A stretch of DNA of 64,000 nucleotides from Rudaeicoccus suwonensis. GTDB taxonomy: Bacteria; Actinomycetota; Actinomycetes; Actinomycetales; Dermatophilaceae. The notes under the pieces are model-generated. The model ran no database searches, was not told where the DNA came from, and saw nothing but the letters and a program-made list of their open reading frames with translations. Location of the stretch: the NCBI RefSeq assembly GCF_007829035.1, contig NZ_VIVQ01000004.1, forward strand, positions 52,214 to 116,213, in the 5' to 3' direction. This document shows positions 47,326 through 55,348 of the stretch, in pieces (position 1 is the first letter of the stretch; each line of letters begins with the position of its first letter). The translations under genes and the position numbers were made by a program.

Positions 47326-48342
47326 TCAGGGAGCAATCGCTGTGCTGCTGCGGACCCGCAGAGCAGACCTGGGCACAGCAATCCGACCACGGTGCCTGCC
47401 TGCGACAAGATCCAACAGGGCCTCCGCAGCTTGCCGGCCGTAACCCTGGGTGTCCCGGGCGAGCGCCGTGAGCGGCGGGTCCACTGCTGTCGTGAGGGGC
47501 GAATCGTCCCAGCTGACAACGGATATCTGCTCTGGAACGGCAATCTCCAGCTCGCGCAGGGTTCGCAGACCTGCCACCGACATGTGATCGTTGCCGAAGA
47601 TGAGCGCCGTGGGTGGCTCGCCCTGCTGGACCAGTCGCCGGGTCAGTTTGTCGGCGTCCGCGGCTGCATACGACCCCTCGAGGGTGATGACTTCCATACC
47701 GTGCCGCGCCGCTGCCGCCCTGACACCCCGCTGCCGGGCGCGTTCGTGCGCGAAAATCCGCGGGCCACTGATGTGCGCGATACGACGATGTGCGAGGTCG
47801 GCGAGATGCTCGACAACGAGGGCACCGTCCCCGGCCTGATCGGTCCACAGACACGGCATTCTCACGTCTTTCCGTGGCCCCCCACACAGCACCGCCGGAA
47901 GCTCCATCGCCTCGATCGCGGCAATGCGCTCGTCGTGATGACGTTCGTCGACGACGATCACACCGTCGATCCGCCCCTCCCCCCACCAGCGCCGATAGGT
48001 CTCGACCTCCAGATCGGTGTTGTCACCCACGACACGTAGCAACAAGCTCCAACCACGTTCAACAAGAACACTTTCCACGCCTGCGAGAAACCGGAAGAAG
48101 AACGAGTCGACGGCGAAGGCATCAGTCGGCCGAGACAGCGCCAGACCGATGACGCGCAGTTCTGAGCCAGTGAGCGCGCGCGCGCTCGCGCTGGGATGCC
48201 AGCCGAGATCCTGTGCTACCGCGAGCACGCGTTCTCGGGTGTCGGCGGCGACGCCGGGCTGACCGTTGAGCGCGTACGACACCGCAGCCTTGGAGATTCC
48301 CAGTTGCCGCGCAATGTCCGCCATCGTCGCCCTGCTCGCCAT
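47326..48342 (-). CDS. LacI-family transcriptional regulator
   Basis: 338 aa. N-terminal helix-turn-helix at residues 7-26 (MADIARQLGISKAAVSYALN) with the hinge helix at about 50-60 (SASARALTGS), then a periplasmic-binding-protein-like sensor domain (LRVIGLALSRPTDAF; TALIFGNDHMSVAGLRTL; ISVVSWDDSPLTTAVDPPLTA). It lies directly upstream of the sugar operon on the same strand and probably represses it until the imported sugar binds. Operator-like palindromes before both lacI and the operon point to autoregulation. Confidence 0.94.
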   Translation of the reverse strand: MASRATMADIARQLGISKAAVSYALNGQPGVAADTRERVLAVAQDLGWHPSASARALTGSELRVIGLALSRPTDAFAVDSFFFRFLAGVESVLVERGWSLLLRVVGDNTDLEVETYRRWWGEGRIDGVIVVDERHHDERIAAIEAMELPAVLCGGPRKDVRMPCLWTDQAGDGALVVEHLADLAHRRIAHISGPRIFAHERARQRGVRAAAARHGMEVITLEGSYAAADADKLTRRLVQQGEPPTALIFGNDHMSVAGLRTLRELEIAVPEQISVVSWDDSPLTTAVDPPLTALARDTQGYGRQAAEALLDLVAGRHRGRIAVPRSALRVRSSTAIAP

Positions 48343-48378
48343 CGGCGCCCCCTCGGGATCGGAGAATGTGGCGCGAGT

Positions 48379-48813
48379 CTACTTAACCCGTTCAGTTCTG
48401 TCGCCCCTCACGCTGATCCCGTTGTGCCGCAGCCACCACAACCCGAGCACCGGAAGCACCAACGGCACGTATCCGTACCCCTGACCGAATTTCGACCACA
48501 CCGTGGTGTCGCCACCCTGACCACCGACGGCGAACGCAGCGGAGTCGAGATACGACCACAGTCCCACCGCGACGACACCGAAAAGCTCGAAGCTGATGGT
48601 CAGCAACGCGATTCGCCCACTGGTCCGGTCCCCTCGGGCAATCGCGACAGTGGCGACGCAGTAGACGACGGCGGCCACAGCCGACAGCCAGTAGGGCAGG
48701 TGCTGGTGTGGCCAGGTCTGCACGATCTGCATGATCGAGCGTCCCGTAGCTGCGAGGGCAAACAGCCCGTAGACCGCCACGAGCATCCGCCCGGGCCCGG
48801 TGTTGGTGCGCAT
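48379..48813 (-). CDS. Small integral membrane protein, function unknown
   Basis: 144 aa with four predicted hydrophobic helices (RMLVAVYGLFALAATGRSI; LPYWLSAVAAVVYCVATVAI; IALLTISFELFGVVAVGLWS; YGYVPLVLPVLGLWWL). The ATG at 48813 shares one base with the stop of the upstream membrane gene (TGATG), so the two are an operon and possibly a complex. The topology resembles actinobacterial conserved integral membrane proteins; no function can be assigned. Confidence 0.72.
   Translation of the reverse strand: MRTNTGPGRMLVAVYGLFALAATGRSIMQIVQTWPHQHLPYWLSAVAAVVYCVATVAIARGDRTSGRIALLTISFELFGVVAVGLWSYLDSAAFAVGGQGGDTTVWSKFGQGYGYVPLVLPVLGLWWLRHNGISVRGDRTERVK
48381..48396. promoter_or_regulatory. LacI-type operator in front of lacI
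   Basis: ACTTAACCCGTTCAGT, an imperfect palindrome (ACTTAACC against ACTGAACG) 38 bases before the lacI ATG, overlapping the stop of the preceding membrane-protein gene. Similar to the palindrome before the sugar operon; suggests autoregulation. Confidence 0.55.
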
Positions 48814-49178
48814 CAGCCCTGTCCGTTCCACAGTTGAACCAGTCGCACGACCATGACCAGAAGTCCTAGTGTTGCGATGAGCAAAACCCCTGTCCCCCAA
48901 CGAGTTCGACGCTCAGCTATCGCCCAGAAGCCGGCTATCGGCAGCACGCAGACCAAACCCGCGAGGTAGGCGATGAACAACGGCCGGGACATGTGGCTGC
49001 TCGCGTGCCCGAGACGCAACACCCCCACCAGCAGCTGTATGACGATCGCCGCCTCGCCGACACAGGCCAGGTAGAACATCGGATTGTCGATGGGCTTACC
49101 CGCAAGGGTGAGGTAGGCGGCATACAACGCCAGCAGACTCAACACGGAGATGAGTACGGCTGTGAGAGGCAGAAGCAC
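48813..49178 (-). CDS. Small integral membrane protein, function unknown
   Basis: 121 aa with four predicted helices (LTAVLISVLSLLALYAAYLT; MFYLACVGEAAIVIQLLVGV; LFIAYLAGLVCVLPIAGFWA; GVLLIATLGLLVMVVRLVQL). GTG start preceded by TAGAAT with 6 bases between (49185-49190), a clear leaderless -10. Coupled to the next membrane gene by TGATG. No recognised family motif. Confidence 0.72.
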   Translation of the reverse strand: MLLPLTAVLISVLSLLALYAAYLTLAGKPIDNPMFYLACVGEAAIVIQLLVGVLRLGHASSHMSRPLFIAYLAGLVCVLPIAGFWAIAERRTRWGTGVLLIATLGLLVMVVRLVQLWNGQG

Positions 49179-49184
49179 GCGGAC

Positions 49185-49190
49185 ATTCTA
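49185..49190 (-). promoter_or_regulatory. -10 element of the two-gene membrane operon (leaderless)
   Basis: TAGAAT on the minus strand, 6 bases before the GTG of the first membrane-protein gene; no Shine-Dalgarno sequence is visible. Confidence 0.45.
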
Positions 49191-49270
49191 CGAACCCTTT
49201 CCTGCCAGCCACTTCACAGCCACCGCTGCAACGTTGACGTGAAAGCCGCCACAGAAAAGAGAACACGTTC

Positions 49271-50827
49271 ATGGGGAAATGGCAGACCACCGCAGGTGTT
49301 GCAGGCAGCGCCGTCGCGGCGTTGGCCGCACGGGATCTGATCCAGCGCAAGCACTCGATCCTTCGCAACTATCCCGTCATCGGACACATGCGGTATCTCC
49401 TCGAGGGCATCCGTCCGGAACTGCAGCAGTACTTCATCGAACGCAACTGGGACGGCCGACCATACGACCGCGACACCCGCTCGGTGATCTACGAGCGCGC
49501 CAAGGGCATCCACGGCGAGCAACCCTTCGGCACCGAGCGCGACGTGCACGCGGCGGGCTACGAGAACCTCGTGCACTCGACCGCGCCGCTGGAAGAACCG
49601 GACGAACCACCACGCGTGCTGGTCGGCGGTCCCGACTGCAGCAAGCCGTACAGCATGGCGTTGCTCAACGTGTCGGCAATGAGCTTCGGAGCTTTGTCCG
49701 CCAACGCGATTCGCGCCCTCAACAAGGGAGCTGCGCTCGGCGGTTTCGCGCACGACACCGGCGAGGGCGGGTTGTCGTCATACCACTTGGAGAACGGCGG
49801 CGACCTGGTCTGGGAGATCGGCTCGGGGTACTTCAGCACCCGCACCAAGGACGGCGACTTCGACCCGGAGATGTTCCGCGACAAGTCCGCTCACGACCAG
49901 GTCAAGTGCGTGTCACTGAAGTTGAGCCAGGGTGCGAAGCCCGGCATCGGTGGTGTGCTGCCTGCTTCCAAGGTCACCAAGGAGATCGCCGACATCCGCG
50001 GCGTGCCACAGGGGAAGAAGTGCGTCAGCCCCGCTTCGCACAAGGTCTTCCACACCCCCACCGAGCTCATCGAGTTCATCGCGCGCATGCGTGACCTGAG
50101 CGGCGGCAAGCCCGCCGGCTTCAAGCTCTGCGTCGGCTCGCGACGAGATGTGCTCGCGATGTGCAAGGCGATGATCGAGGTGGGCACGACACCCGACTTC
50201 ATCATCGTCGACGGAGCCGAGGGCGGAACCGGTGCGGCGCCACTGGAGTTCGAGGACCACGTCGGTATGCCGCTCACGTCCGGCCTGCTCACCGTGCACA
50301 ACGCACTCGTCGGAGCCGGTCTGCGCGACACGATCAAGATCGGTGCCAGCGGCAAGGTCGCCGGCGGAGCAGATCTGGTCAAACGGCTCATCCAGGGCGC
50401 CGATTACACCAACGCCGCCCGCGCAATGATGATGGCCGTGGGGTGCATCCAGGCCCAGCAGTGCCACACGGACAAGTGCCCGGTCGGCGTGGCCACGCAG
50501 AGTCACGCCCGCGCTCGCGCGATCGACATCGGTGACAAGAGCGAGCGTGTGCGTCGCTACCAGGAGGCGACGGTCAAGCAGGCCGCCCAGTTGATGGCGA
50601 GCCTGGGCGCGCGCGAGCCGCATGAGCTCAGCCCGCATATGCTTCGTTACAACGTCGCCGAAAACCAAAGTCGTTCGTACGCAGAGCTTTTCACCTGGCT
50701 CGAGCCGGGTGAGCTGCTCAGTGGTGGCCCCCACGACTGGGCCGCCGACTGGGCAGCAGCCAGCGCCGACGCCTTCTCACCGCAACTGAGTCGTCACCGC
50801 ACCGCCAACCCCGGAGGAGCCGCATGA
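49271..50827 (+). CDS. FMN-binding glutamate synthase-like protein
   Basis: 518-aa protein matching the central FMN domain of glutamate synthase large subunit without the glutaminase domain. Signature parts: MSFGALSANAIRALNKGA, the FMN barrel loop DFIIVDGAEGGTGAAP, and the iron-sulfur Cys motif GCIQAQQCHTDKCPVGVATQ. N-terminal hydrophobic stretch (TTAGVAGSAVAALAA) may be a membrane anchor. Stand-alone members do not make glutamate by themselves and their reaction is unproven. Its stop overlaps the start of the pyruvate oxidase gene (ATGA). Confidence 0.88.
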   Translation: MGKWQTTAGVAGSAVAALAARDLIQRKHSILRNYPVIGHMRYLLEGIRPELQQYFIERNWDGRPYDRDTRSVIYERAKGIHGEQPFGTERDVHAAGYENLVHSTAPLEEPDEPPRVLVGGPDCSKPYSMALLNVSAMSFGALSANAIRALNKGAALGGFAHDTGEGGLSSYHLENGGDLVWEIGSGYFSTRTKDGDFDPEMFRDKSAHDQVKCVSLKLSQGAKPGIGGVLPASKVTKEIADIRGVPQGKKCVSPASHKVFHTPTELIEFIARMRDLSGGKPAGFKLCVGSRRDVLAMCKAMIEVGTTPDFIIVDGAEGGTGAAPLEFEDHVGMPLTSGLLTVHNALVGAGLRDTIKIGASGKVAGGADLVKRLIQGADYTNAARAMMMAVGCIQAQQCHTDKCPVGVATQSHARARAIDIGDKSERVRRYQEATVKQAAQLMASLGAREPHELSPHMLRYNVAENQSRSYAELFTWLEPGELLSGGPHDWAADWAAASADAFSPQLSRHRTANPGGAA

Positions 50828-52545
50828 CCACCGTCGCAGAAATGCTCGTCGAAGCCCTCGCCGAACACGGCGTCACCCAGGTCTGGGGTGTCGTGGGAGA
50901 CGCCCTCAACCCGGTCACCGACGCGATTCGGCGCGACGACCGGATCGAGTGGATCGGCGTGCGCCACGAGGAGGCCGCCGCCTTCGCCGCGGGCGCGCAG
51001 GCGCAGCTGACCGGCCGCATCGGCGTGTGCATGGGGACCGTCGGGCCGGGTTCGATCCACCTGCTCAACGGGCTGTATGACGCAAAGAAGTCGCACGCTC
51101 CGGTCCTCGCGATCTGTGGCCAGGTCCCGAGCCCGGAGATGGGCACCGACTTCTTCCAGGAGGTCAACAACGACGTCCTGTTCGCCGACGTCGCGCAGTT
51201 CGCCCAGACCGTGACCGCGGCCAGCCAGATGCCGCAACTGCTGGAACAGGCTGTCAATGCTGCCTATTCGGGCCAAGGCGTCGCAGTCCTGACGATGCCC
51301 GGAGACATCGGCGACGAGGAGGTCGCCAAGGACGCGCGCAACCCGAAGTTCGCTCCGGCCGCGGCAGAAGCAGCGGCGCCAGACGATCAGTTGGCTCTGG
51401 CGGCCAAGGTCCTCAATGACGCTTCGGCGGTGACGCTGTTGGTCGGTCAGGGCGCACGCGAGGCGCGCGCCGAGATCCTGCAGCTCGCGCAGACCCTGCA
51501 GGCACCGATGGTGCTGACGCTGAAGGGCAAGGAGACCCTGGAGCAGGACAACCCGTTCCAGATCGGCCAGTCGGGGCTCATCGGCAATCCGTCGACCAAG
51601 AAGGCCTTCGACGACTGCGAGGTGCTGTTCATGATCGGCACCGACTTCCCCTACCGCGACTGGTATCCAAAGGGAAAGACAGTCATCCAGCTGGACGCCC
51701 GCGCCGAGCACATCGGTCGGCGCACCCAGGTCGATCACGCCGTCGTGGGGCACACCAAACCCAGCCTGCAGGCACTTCTGCCGCACCTGACCGCCCGCAC
51801 CGACGACAAGCACCTGCGCGAGGCGACCAAGGCCTACGGCGAGTGGCACGAGCGCCAGCAGAAGCTCACGAGTCCCGATCACGACTCGACCTTCCTCGGC
51901 CGGTTGCGCGGCAAGGCCGACAACCCCGACGAGCGCATCCGGCCCGAAGCCGTGGCGGCCGCCCTCGATCGTCACGCCGCTGCGGATGCCATCTTCACCT
52001 CCGACACCGGTATGTCGACGGTCTGGATCTCGCGATTCGTCGAATTCCGTGGCACCAGAAGGCTGCTCGGGTCATACAACCTGGGCTCGATGGCCAACGC
52101 GATGCCGCAGGCACTCGGCGCACAGGCACTCGACCGCGGCCGTCAGGTGATCGCCAACTGCGGCGACGGCGGACTGATGATGCTGCTCGGTGACCTGCGC
52201 ACGGCGGTGAGCTATCAGTTGCCGGTGACCTTCGTGGTCTACGACAACGGTCGCCTGGGCATGGTCAAGCTCGAGCAGGAGCAAGGCGGGTTGCCGGAGT
52301 TCGGCACGAAGCTGGACAACCCGGATCTGGCCGCCGTGGCAGCCGCGATGGGCCTGAAGTCGACCCGGGTCACCTCGGCGGACGCGCTCGACGAGGCGGT
52401 GCGAACTGCCCTGACGTCCGGTGAGCCGTATCTGCTCGACATCGTGACCAACCCCGACGAGATCGCGCTGCCGCCCAAGCCCAGCGTGCACCAGGCGTGG
52501 GGGTTCGCCATCGCCAAGACCAAGGAGACCCTCGAAAGCGCCTGA
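50824..52545 (+). CDS. Pyruvate dehydrogenase (quinone) / PoxB-type TPP enzyme
   Basis: 573-aa thiamine-diphosphate enzyme with three domains. N-terminal WGVVGDALNPVTDAIRR and RHEEAAAFAAGAQAQLTG with the TPP-activating Glu; TPP/Mg motif NCGDGGLMML ... YDNGRLGMVKLEQ; FAD-binding central domain. It closely resembles actinobacterial PoxB, which oxidises pyruvate to acetate and CO2 and reduces quinone. Translationally coupled to the FMN-binding glutamate-synthase-like gene, an unusual pairing that suggests a shared electron or redox route (inference). A terminator follows. Confidence 0.88.
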   Translation: MTTVAEMLVEALAEHGVTQVWGVVGDALNPVTDAIRRDDRIEWIGVRHEEAAAFAAGAQAQLTGRIGVCMGTVGPGSIHLLNGLYDAKKSHAPVLAICGQVPSPEMGTDFFQEVNNDVLFADVAQFAQTVTAASQMPQLLEQAVNAAYSGQGVAVLTMPGDIGDEEVAKDARNPKFAPAAAEAAAPDDQLALAAKVLNDASAVTLLVGQGAREARAEILQLAQTLQAPMVLTLKGKETLEQDNPFQIGQSGLIGNPSTKKAFDDCEVLFMIGTDFPYRDWYPKGKTVIQLDARAEHIGRRTQVDHAVVGHTKPSLQALLPHLTARTDDKHLREATKAYGEWHERQQKLTSPDHDSTFLGRLRGKADNPDERIRPEAVAAALDRHAAADAIFTSDTGMSTVWISRFVEFRGTRRLLGSYNLGSMANAMPQALGAQALDRGRQVIANCGDGGLMMLLGDLRTAVSYQLPVTFVVYDNGRLGMVKLEQEQGGLPEFGTKLDNPDLAAVAAAMGLKSTRVTSADALDEAVRTALTSGEPYLLDIVTNPDEIALPPKPSVHQAWGFAIAKTKETLESA

Positions 52546-52578
52546 GCACGCTGTCGCGGCGTGACGACCGCAGACACG

Positions 52579-52618
52579 AATGCGGGGCAGTGGTGAGATT
52601 GCACCACTGCCCCGCATT
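52579..52618. terminator. Bidirectional terminator between the poxB-type gene and glgP
   Basis: Perfect 17-bp stem: 52579-52595 and 52602-52618, six-base loop AGATTG, followed by a short T-rich run (GTTGTT) on the plus strand. Lies between two convergent stops. Confidence 0.85.
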
Positions 52619-52649
52619 GTTGTCAGCAGCCCGGTCGGATCAACGACGG

Positions 52650-55223
52650 TCAGGCGTTGACGACGAGTCCGAGTTCGGCAGCGCTGGCCAAACCCTCATG
52701 CGCGGGCAGCACCCGCACGCTGTAGCCGAAGGCTCCTGTGCGGGTCATCGCGAACGTCCCGTCGAAACGGAACCTGCCGTCGCCGAGGTCCTCGGTCGCG
52801 CTCATCTGCACGATCTCGACGTCGGTCAGTTCATCGGTCTCGCCCGCGCGACCGTGCACGACCTGCACCGCGACCTGCTCCGGACGCAGCTCGCCGAGGC
52901 GGACGTAGGCGCGCACGACCAGTTCGTCGCCGAACAGCGGTGCATCGCCGACGCCATCGGACTCGACGTGCTCGACCTGCACGTTGTGGAACTGCGCGCG
53001 AGCGACTTCGCCATACGCCGCAAGCTGTTTCGCCAGTTCGAACTGGTCGGCTGCCGCGGCACGACCGGCGATCGCGGCCGGCGTGTAGAGCAGTGAGGTG
53101 TAGTCCTGCACCATCCGCGTCGCCAGGACCTTCGGGCCGAGCGACTTCAGCGAGTGCTCGACCATCTCGAGCCAGTGGTGCGGCACGCCGTCCTCGTCGA
53201 CGTCGTAGAAGCGGGCCGCGACCTGCGTCTCGATCAGGTCGTACAGCGCCGCCGATTCGATGTCGTCGCGGCGGTCTTCGTCCTCGATGCCGTCGGCCGT
53301 CGGGATCGCCCAGCCGTTGTTGCCGTCATACCACTCGTCCCACCAGCCATCGAGAATCGACAGATTGAGGGCGCCGTTCAGCGCGGCCTTCATGCCGGAT
53401 GTGCCGCAGGCCTCGAACGGGCGCAACGGGTTGTTCAGCCACACGTCGACGCCGGGGTAGAGCTGCTGCGCCATCGCGATGTCGTAGTTGGGCAGGAAGA
53501 CGATGCGGTGCCGTATGGCGGGGTCGTCGGCGAAGCGCACCATCTGCTGGATCAGTTTCTTGCCGGTCTCGTCGGCGGGGTGCGACTTGCCGGCGATGAC
53601 CAACTGGATCGGACGATCCGGATCCAGCAGCAGTGCCTTGAGCCGGTCAGGGTCACGCAACATCAGCGTGAGCCGTTTGTAGGTCGGCACGCGGCGGGCG
53701 AACCCGATCGTGAGGACGTCCGGGTCGAGGATGCTGCGGGTCCAGCCGACTTCGGCCAGCGTCGCACCGCGGTGTCGGGCGGACTTGCGCATCCGCTCGC
53801 GCACGTCGGCGATCAATTGCTCGCGAAGCTCCCGCTTGACCGCCCACAGCTCGTGGCGCGGAATCCGGTGGACCTGATCCCAACCGAAGACCTCGCGCAC
53901 CCCGTCGATGCCCAAGTGTTTGCGACCGAGGTCGACGACCTTGCGGTCCATCCACGTCGGAGCGTGAACGCCGTTGGTGATGCTGGTGATCGGCACTTCG
54001 CTGTCGTCGAAGCCGGGCCACAGTCCGTCGAACATCTCGCGGCTGACGACACCGTGCAACTGCGAGACACCGTTGCAGCGCTGTGCCATGCGCAGGCCCA
54101 TCACGGCCATGTTGAAGATGCCGTCGCTGCCACCCTCGTAGGATTCGGCACCGATCGGCAGGATCGAGGCTGCAGGCACGCCGGCGATTTCGGCGCTGCC
54201 GGAGAAGTGGATCCGGACGAGTTCGGCGTCGAATCGGTCGATTCCAGCGGGCACAGGCGTGTGAGTGGTGAACACATTGCTGGCACGCACGACCTGCGCG
54301 GCCTGCTCGAAGCTCAGACCGGACCCGGTGACGAGCTCGCTGATGCGTTCGACGCTGAGGAACCCGGCATGCCCCTCGTTGCAGTGGTAGACCTCCGGCG
54401 CCGGCGCACCCGTGAGACGCGACCAGATGCGCAGCGCACGCACGCCACCGATGCCGAGCAGCATCTCCTGCTGCAGCCGCTGGTCACCACCACCGCCATA
54501 CAGCCGGCCGGTCAGCTCTCGTCCGGCCTGGTCGTTGGCGACGACATCGGAGTCGAGTAGCAGCAGCGGCACCCGGCCGACCTGCGCCTTCCAGATGTGC
54601 GCGTGCAAGGTGCGGCCCTCGGGCAGCGCCAGCTGCACCTGGGCGGGAGTCCCATCGGCCTCTCGCACCAACGACAACGGCAGGTCGTCGGGGTCGAGCA
54701 GGGGGTACTGCTCCTGCTGCCACCCGTCTGCGGACAGCCGCTGCTTGAAGTAGCCCGACTTGTAGAACAGCCCGATGCCGACGATCGGCACGCCCAGGTC
54801 ACTGGCCGATTTGAGGTGATCGCCGGCCAGGATGCCCAGGCCACCTGAGTATTGCGGCAGCACGTGAGTGATGCCGAACTCCGCGCTGAAGTAGGCGATG
54901 GACGCTGGTGCGAGCTGATCGCCGTTGAATCCGTCGAACCACACGGGCTTGCGCAGGTAGTCGTGCAGTCGCTCGCTGGCGTGGTGCACGCGTCCGACGA
55001 AGCCGGGGTCATTCGCGAGGGCATTGAGCCGGTCCGGGGTCAGCGCCGCGAGCAGCGCGACAGGATCCTGGTGCACGCGGCTCCAGGCCTGCGGATCCAT
55101 GTCGTGGAAGATCTCGCGGGTGCGGCTGTCCCAGGACCAGCGCAGGTTCGTCGCGAGCTCGGACAACGGCGTCAGCGCCTCGGGCAGGGCGGTTCGGACG
55201 TGGAAACGTCGGATGGCTCTCAC
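52650..55223 (-). CDS. glgP: Alpha-glucan (maltodextrin/glycogen) phosphorylase
   Basis: 857-aa GT35 phosphorylase of the actinobacterial long type, releasing glucose-1-phosphate from alpha-1,4-glucan. Visible motifs: AYFSAEFGITHVLPQYSGGLG, the HCNEGHAGF region, the TTHTPVPAGIDRF motif and PLP Lys in ACGTSGMKAALNGALNLS. GTG at 55223; TACCAT lies 8 bases upstream, so the transcript is probably leaderless. Divergent from glgE with a 125-bp shared promoter region. Confidence 0.94.
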   Translation of the reverse strand: MRAIRRFHVRTALPEALTPLSELATNLRWSWDSRTREIFHDMDPQAWSRVHQDPVALLAALTPDRLNALANDPGFVGRVHHASERLHDYLRKPVWFDGFNGDQLAPASIAYFSAEFGITHVLPQYSGGLGILAGDHLKSASDLGVPIVGIGLFYKSGYFKQRLSADGWQQEQYPLLDPDDLPLSLVREADGTPAQVQLALPEGRTLHAHIWKAQVGRVPLLLLDSDVVANDQAGRELTGRLYGGGGDQRLQQEMLLGIGGVRALRIWSRLTGAPAPEVYHCNEGHAGFLSVERISELVTGSGLSFEQAAQVVRASNVFTTHTPVPAGIDRFDAELVRIHFSGSAEIAGVPAASILPIGAESYEGGSDGIFNMAVMGLRMAQRCNGVSQLHGVVSREMFDGLWPGFDDSEVPITSITNGVHAPTWMDRKVVDLGRKHLGIDGVREVFGWDQVHRIPRHELWAVKRELREQLIADVRERMRKSARHRGATLAEVGWTRSILDPDVLTIGFARRVPTYKRLTLMLRDPDRLKALLLDPDRPIQLVIAGKSHPADETGKKLIQQMVRFADDPAIRHRIVFLPNYDIAMAQQLYPGVDVWLNNPLRPFEACGTSGMKAALNGALNLSILDGWWDEWYDGNNGWAIPTADGIEDEDRRDDIESAALYDLIETQVAARFYDVDEDGVPHHWLEMVEHSLKSLGPKVLATRMVQDYTSLLYTPAAIAGRAAAADQFELAKQLAAYGEVARAQFHNVQVEHVESDGVGDAPLFGDELVVRAYVRLGELRPEQVAVQVVHGRAGETDELTDVEIVQMSATEDLGDGRFRFDGTFAMTRTGAFGYSVRVLPAHEGLASAAELGLVVNA

Positions 55224-55231
55224 GCGGCAAA

Positions 55232-55341
55232 ATGGTAAGGCCCCGGGCTGGCCGCGTCCGGTACATCCCGAAGCCCGATATGAGCAGGCGGTCGCCCGGA
55301 TCGATGCAAGACCCGCATCCGGACCCTGCATCTTGTAGCGT
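55232..55341. promoter_or_regulatory. Divergent promoter region of glgP and glgE
   Basis: TACCAT on the minus strand (55232-55237) lies 8 bases before the glgP GTG, and TAGCGT on the plus strand (55336-55341) lies 7 bases before the glgE GTG at 55349. Neither gene has a Shine-Dalgarno sequence, so both may be leaderless. -35 boxes are weak. No clear operator seen between. Confidence 0.4.
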
Positions 55342-55348
55342 CGGTGTG

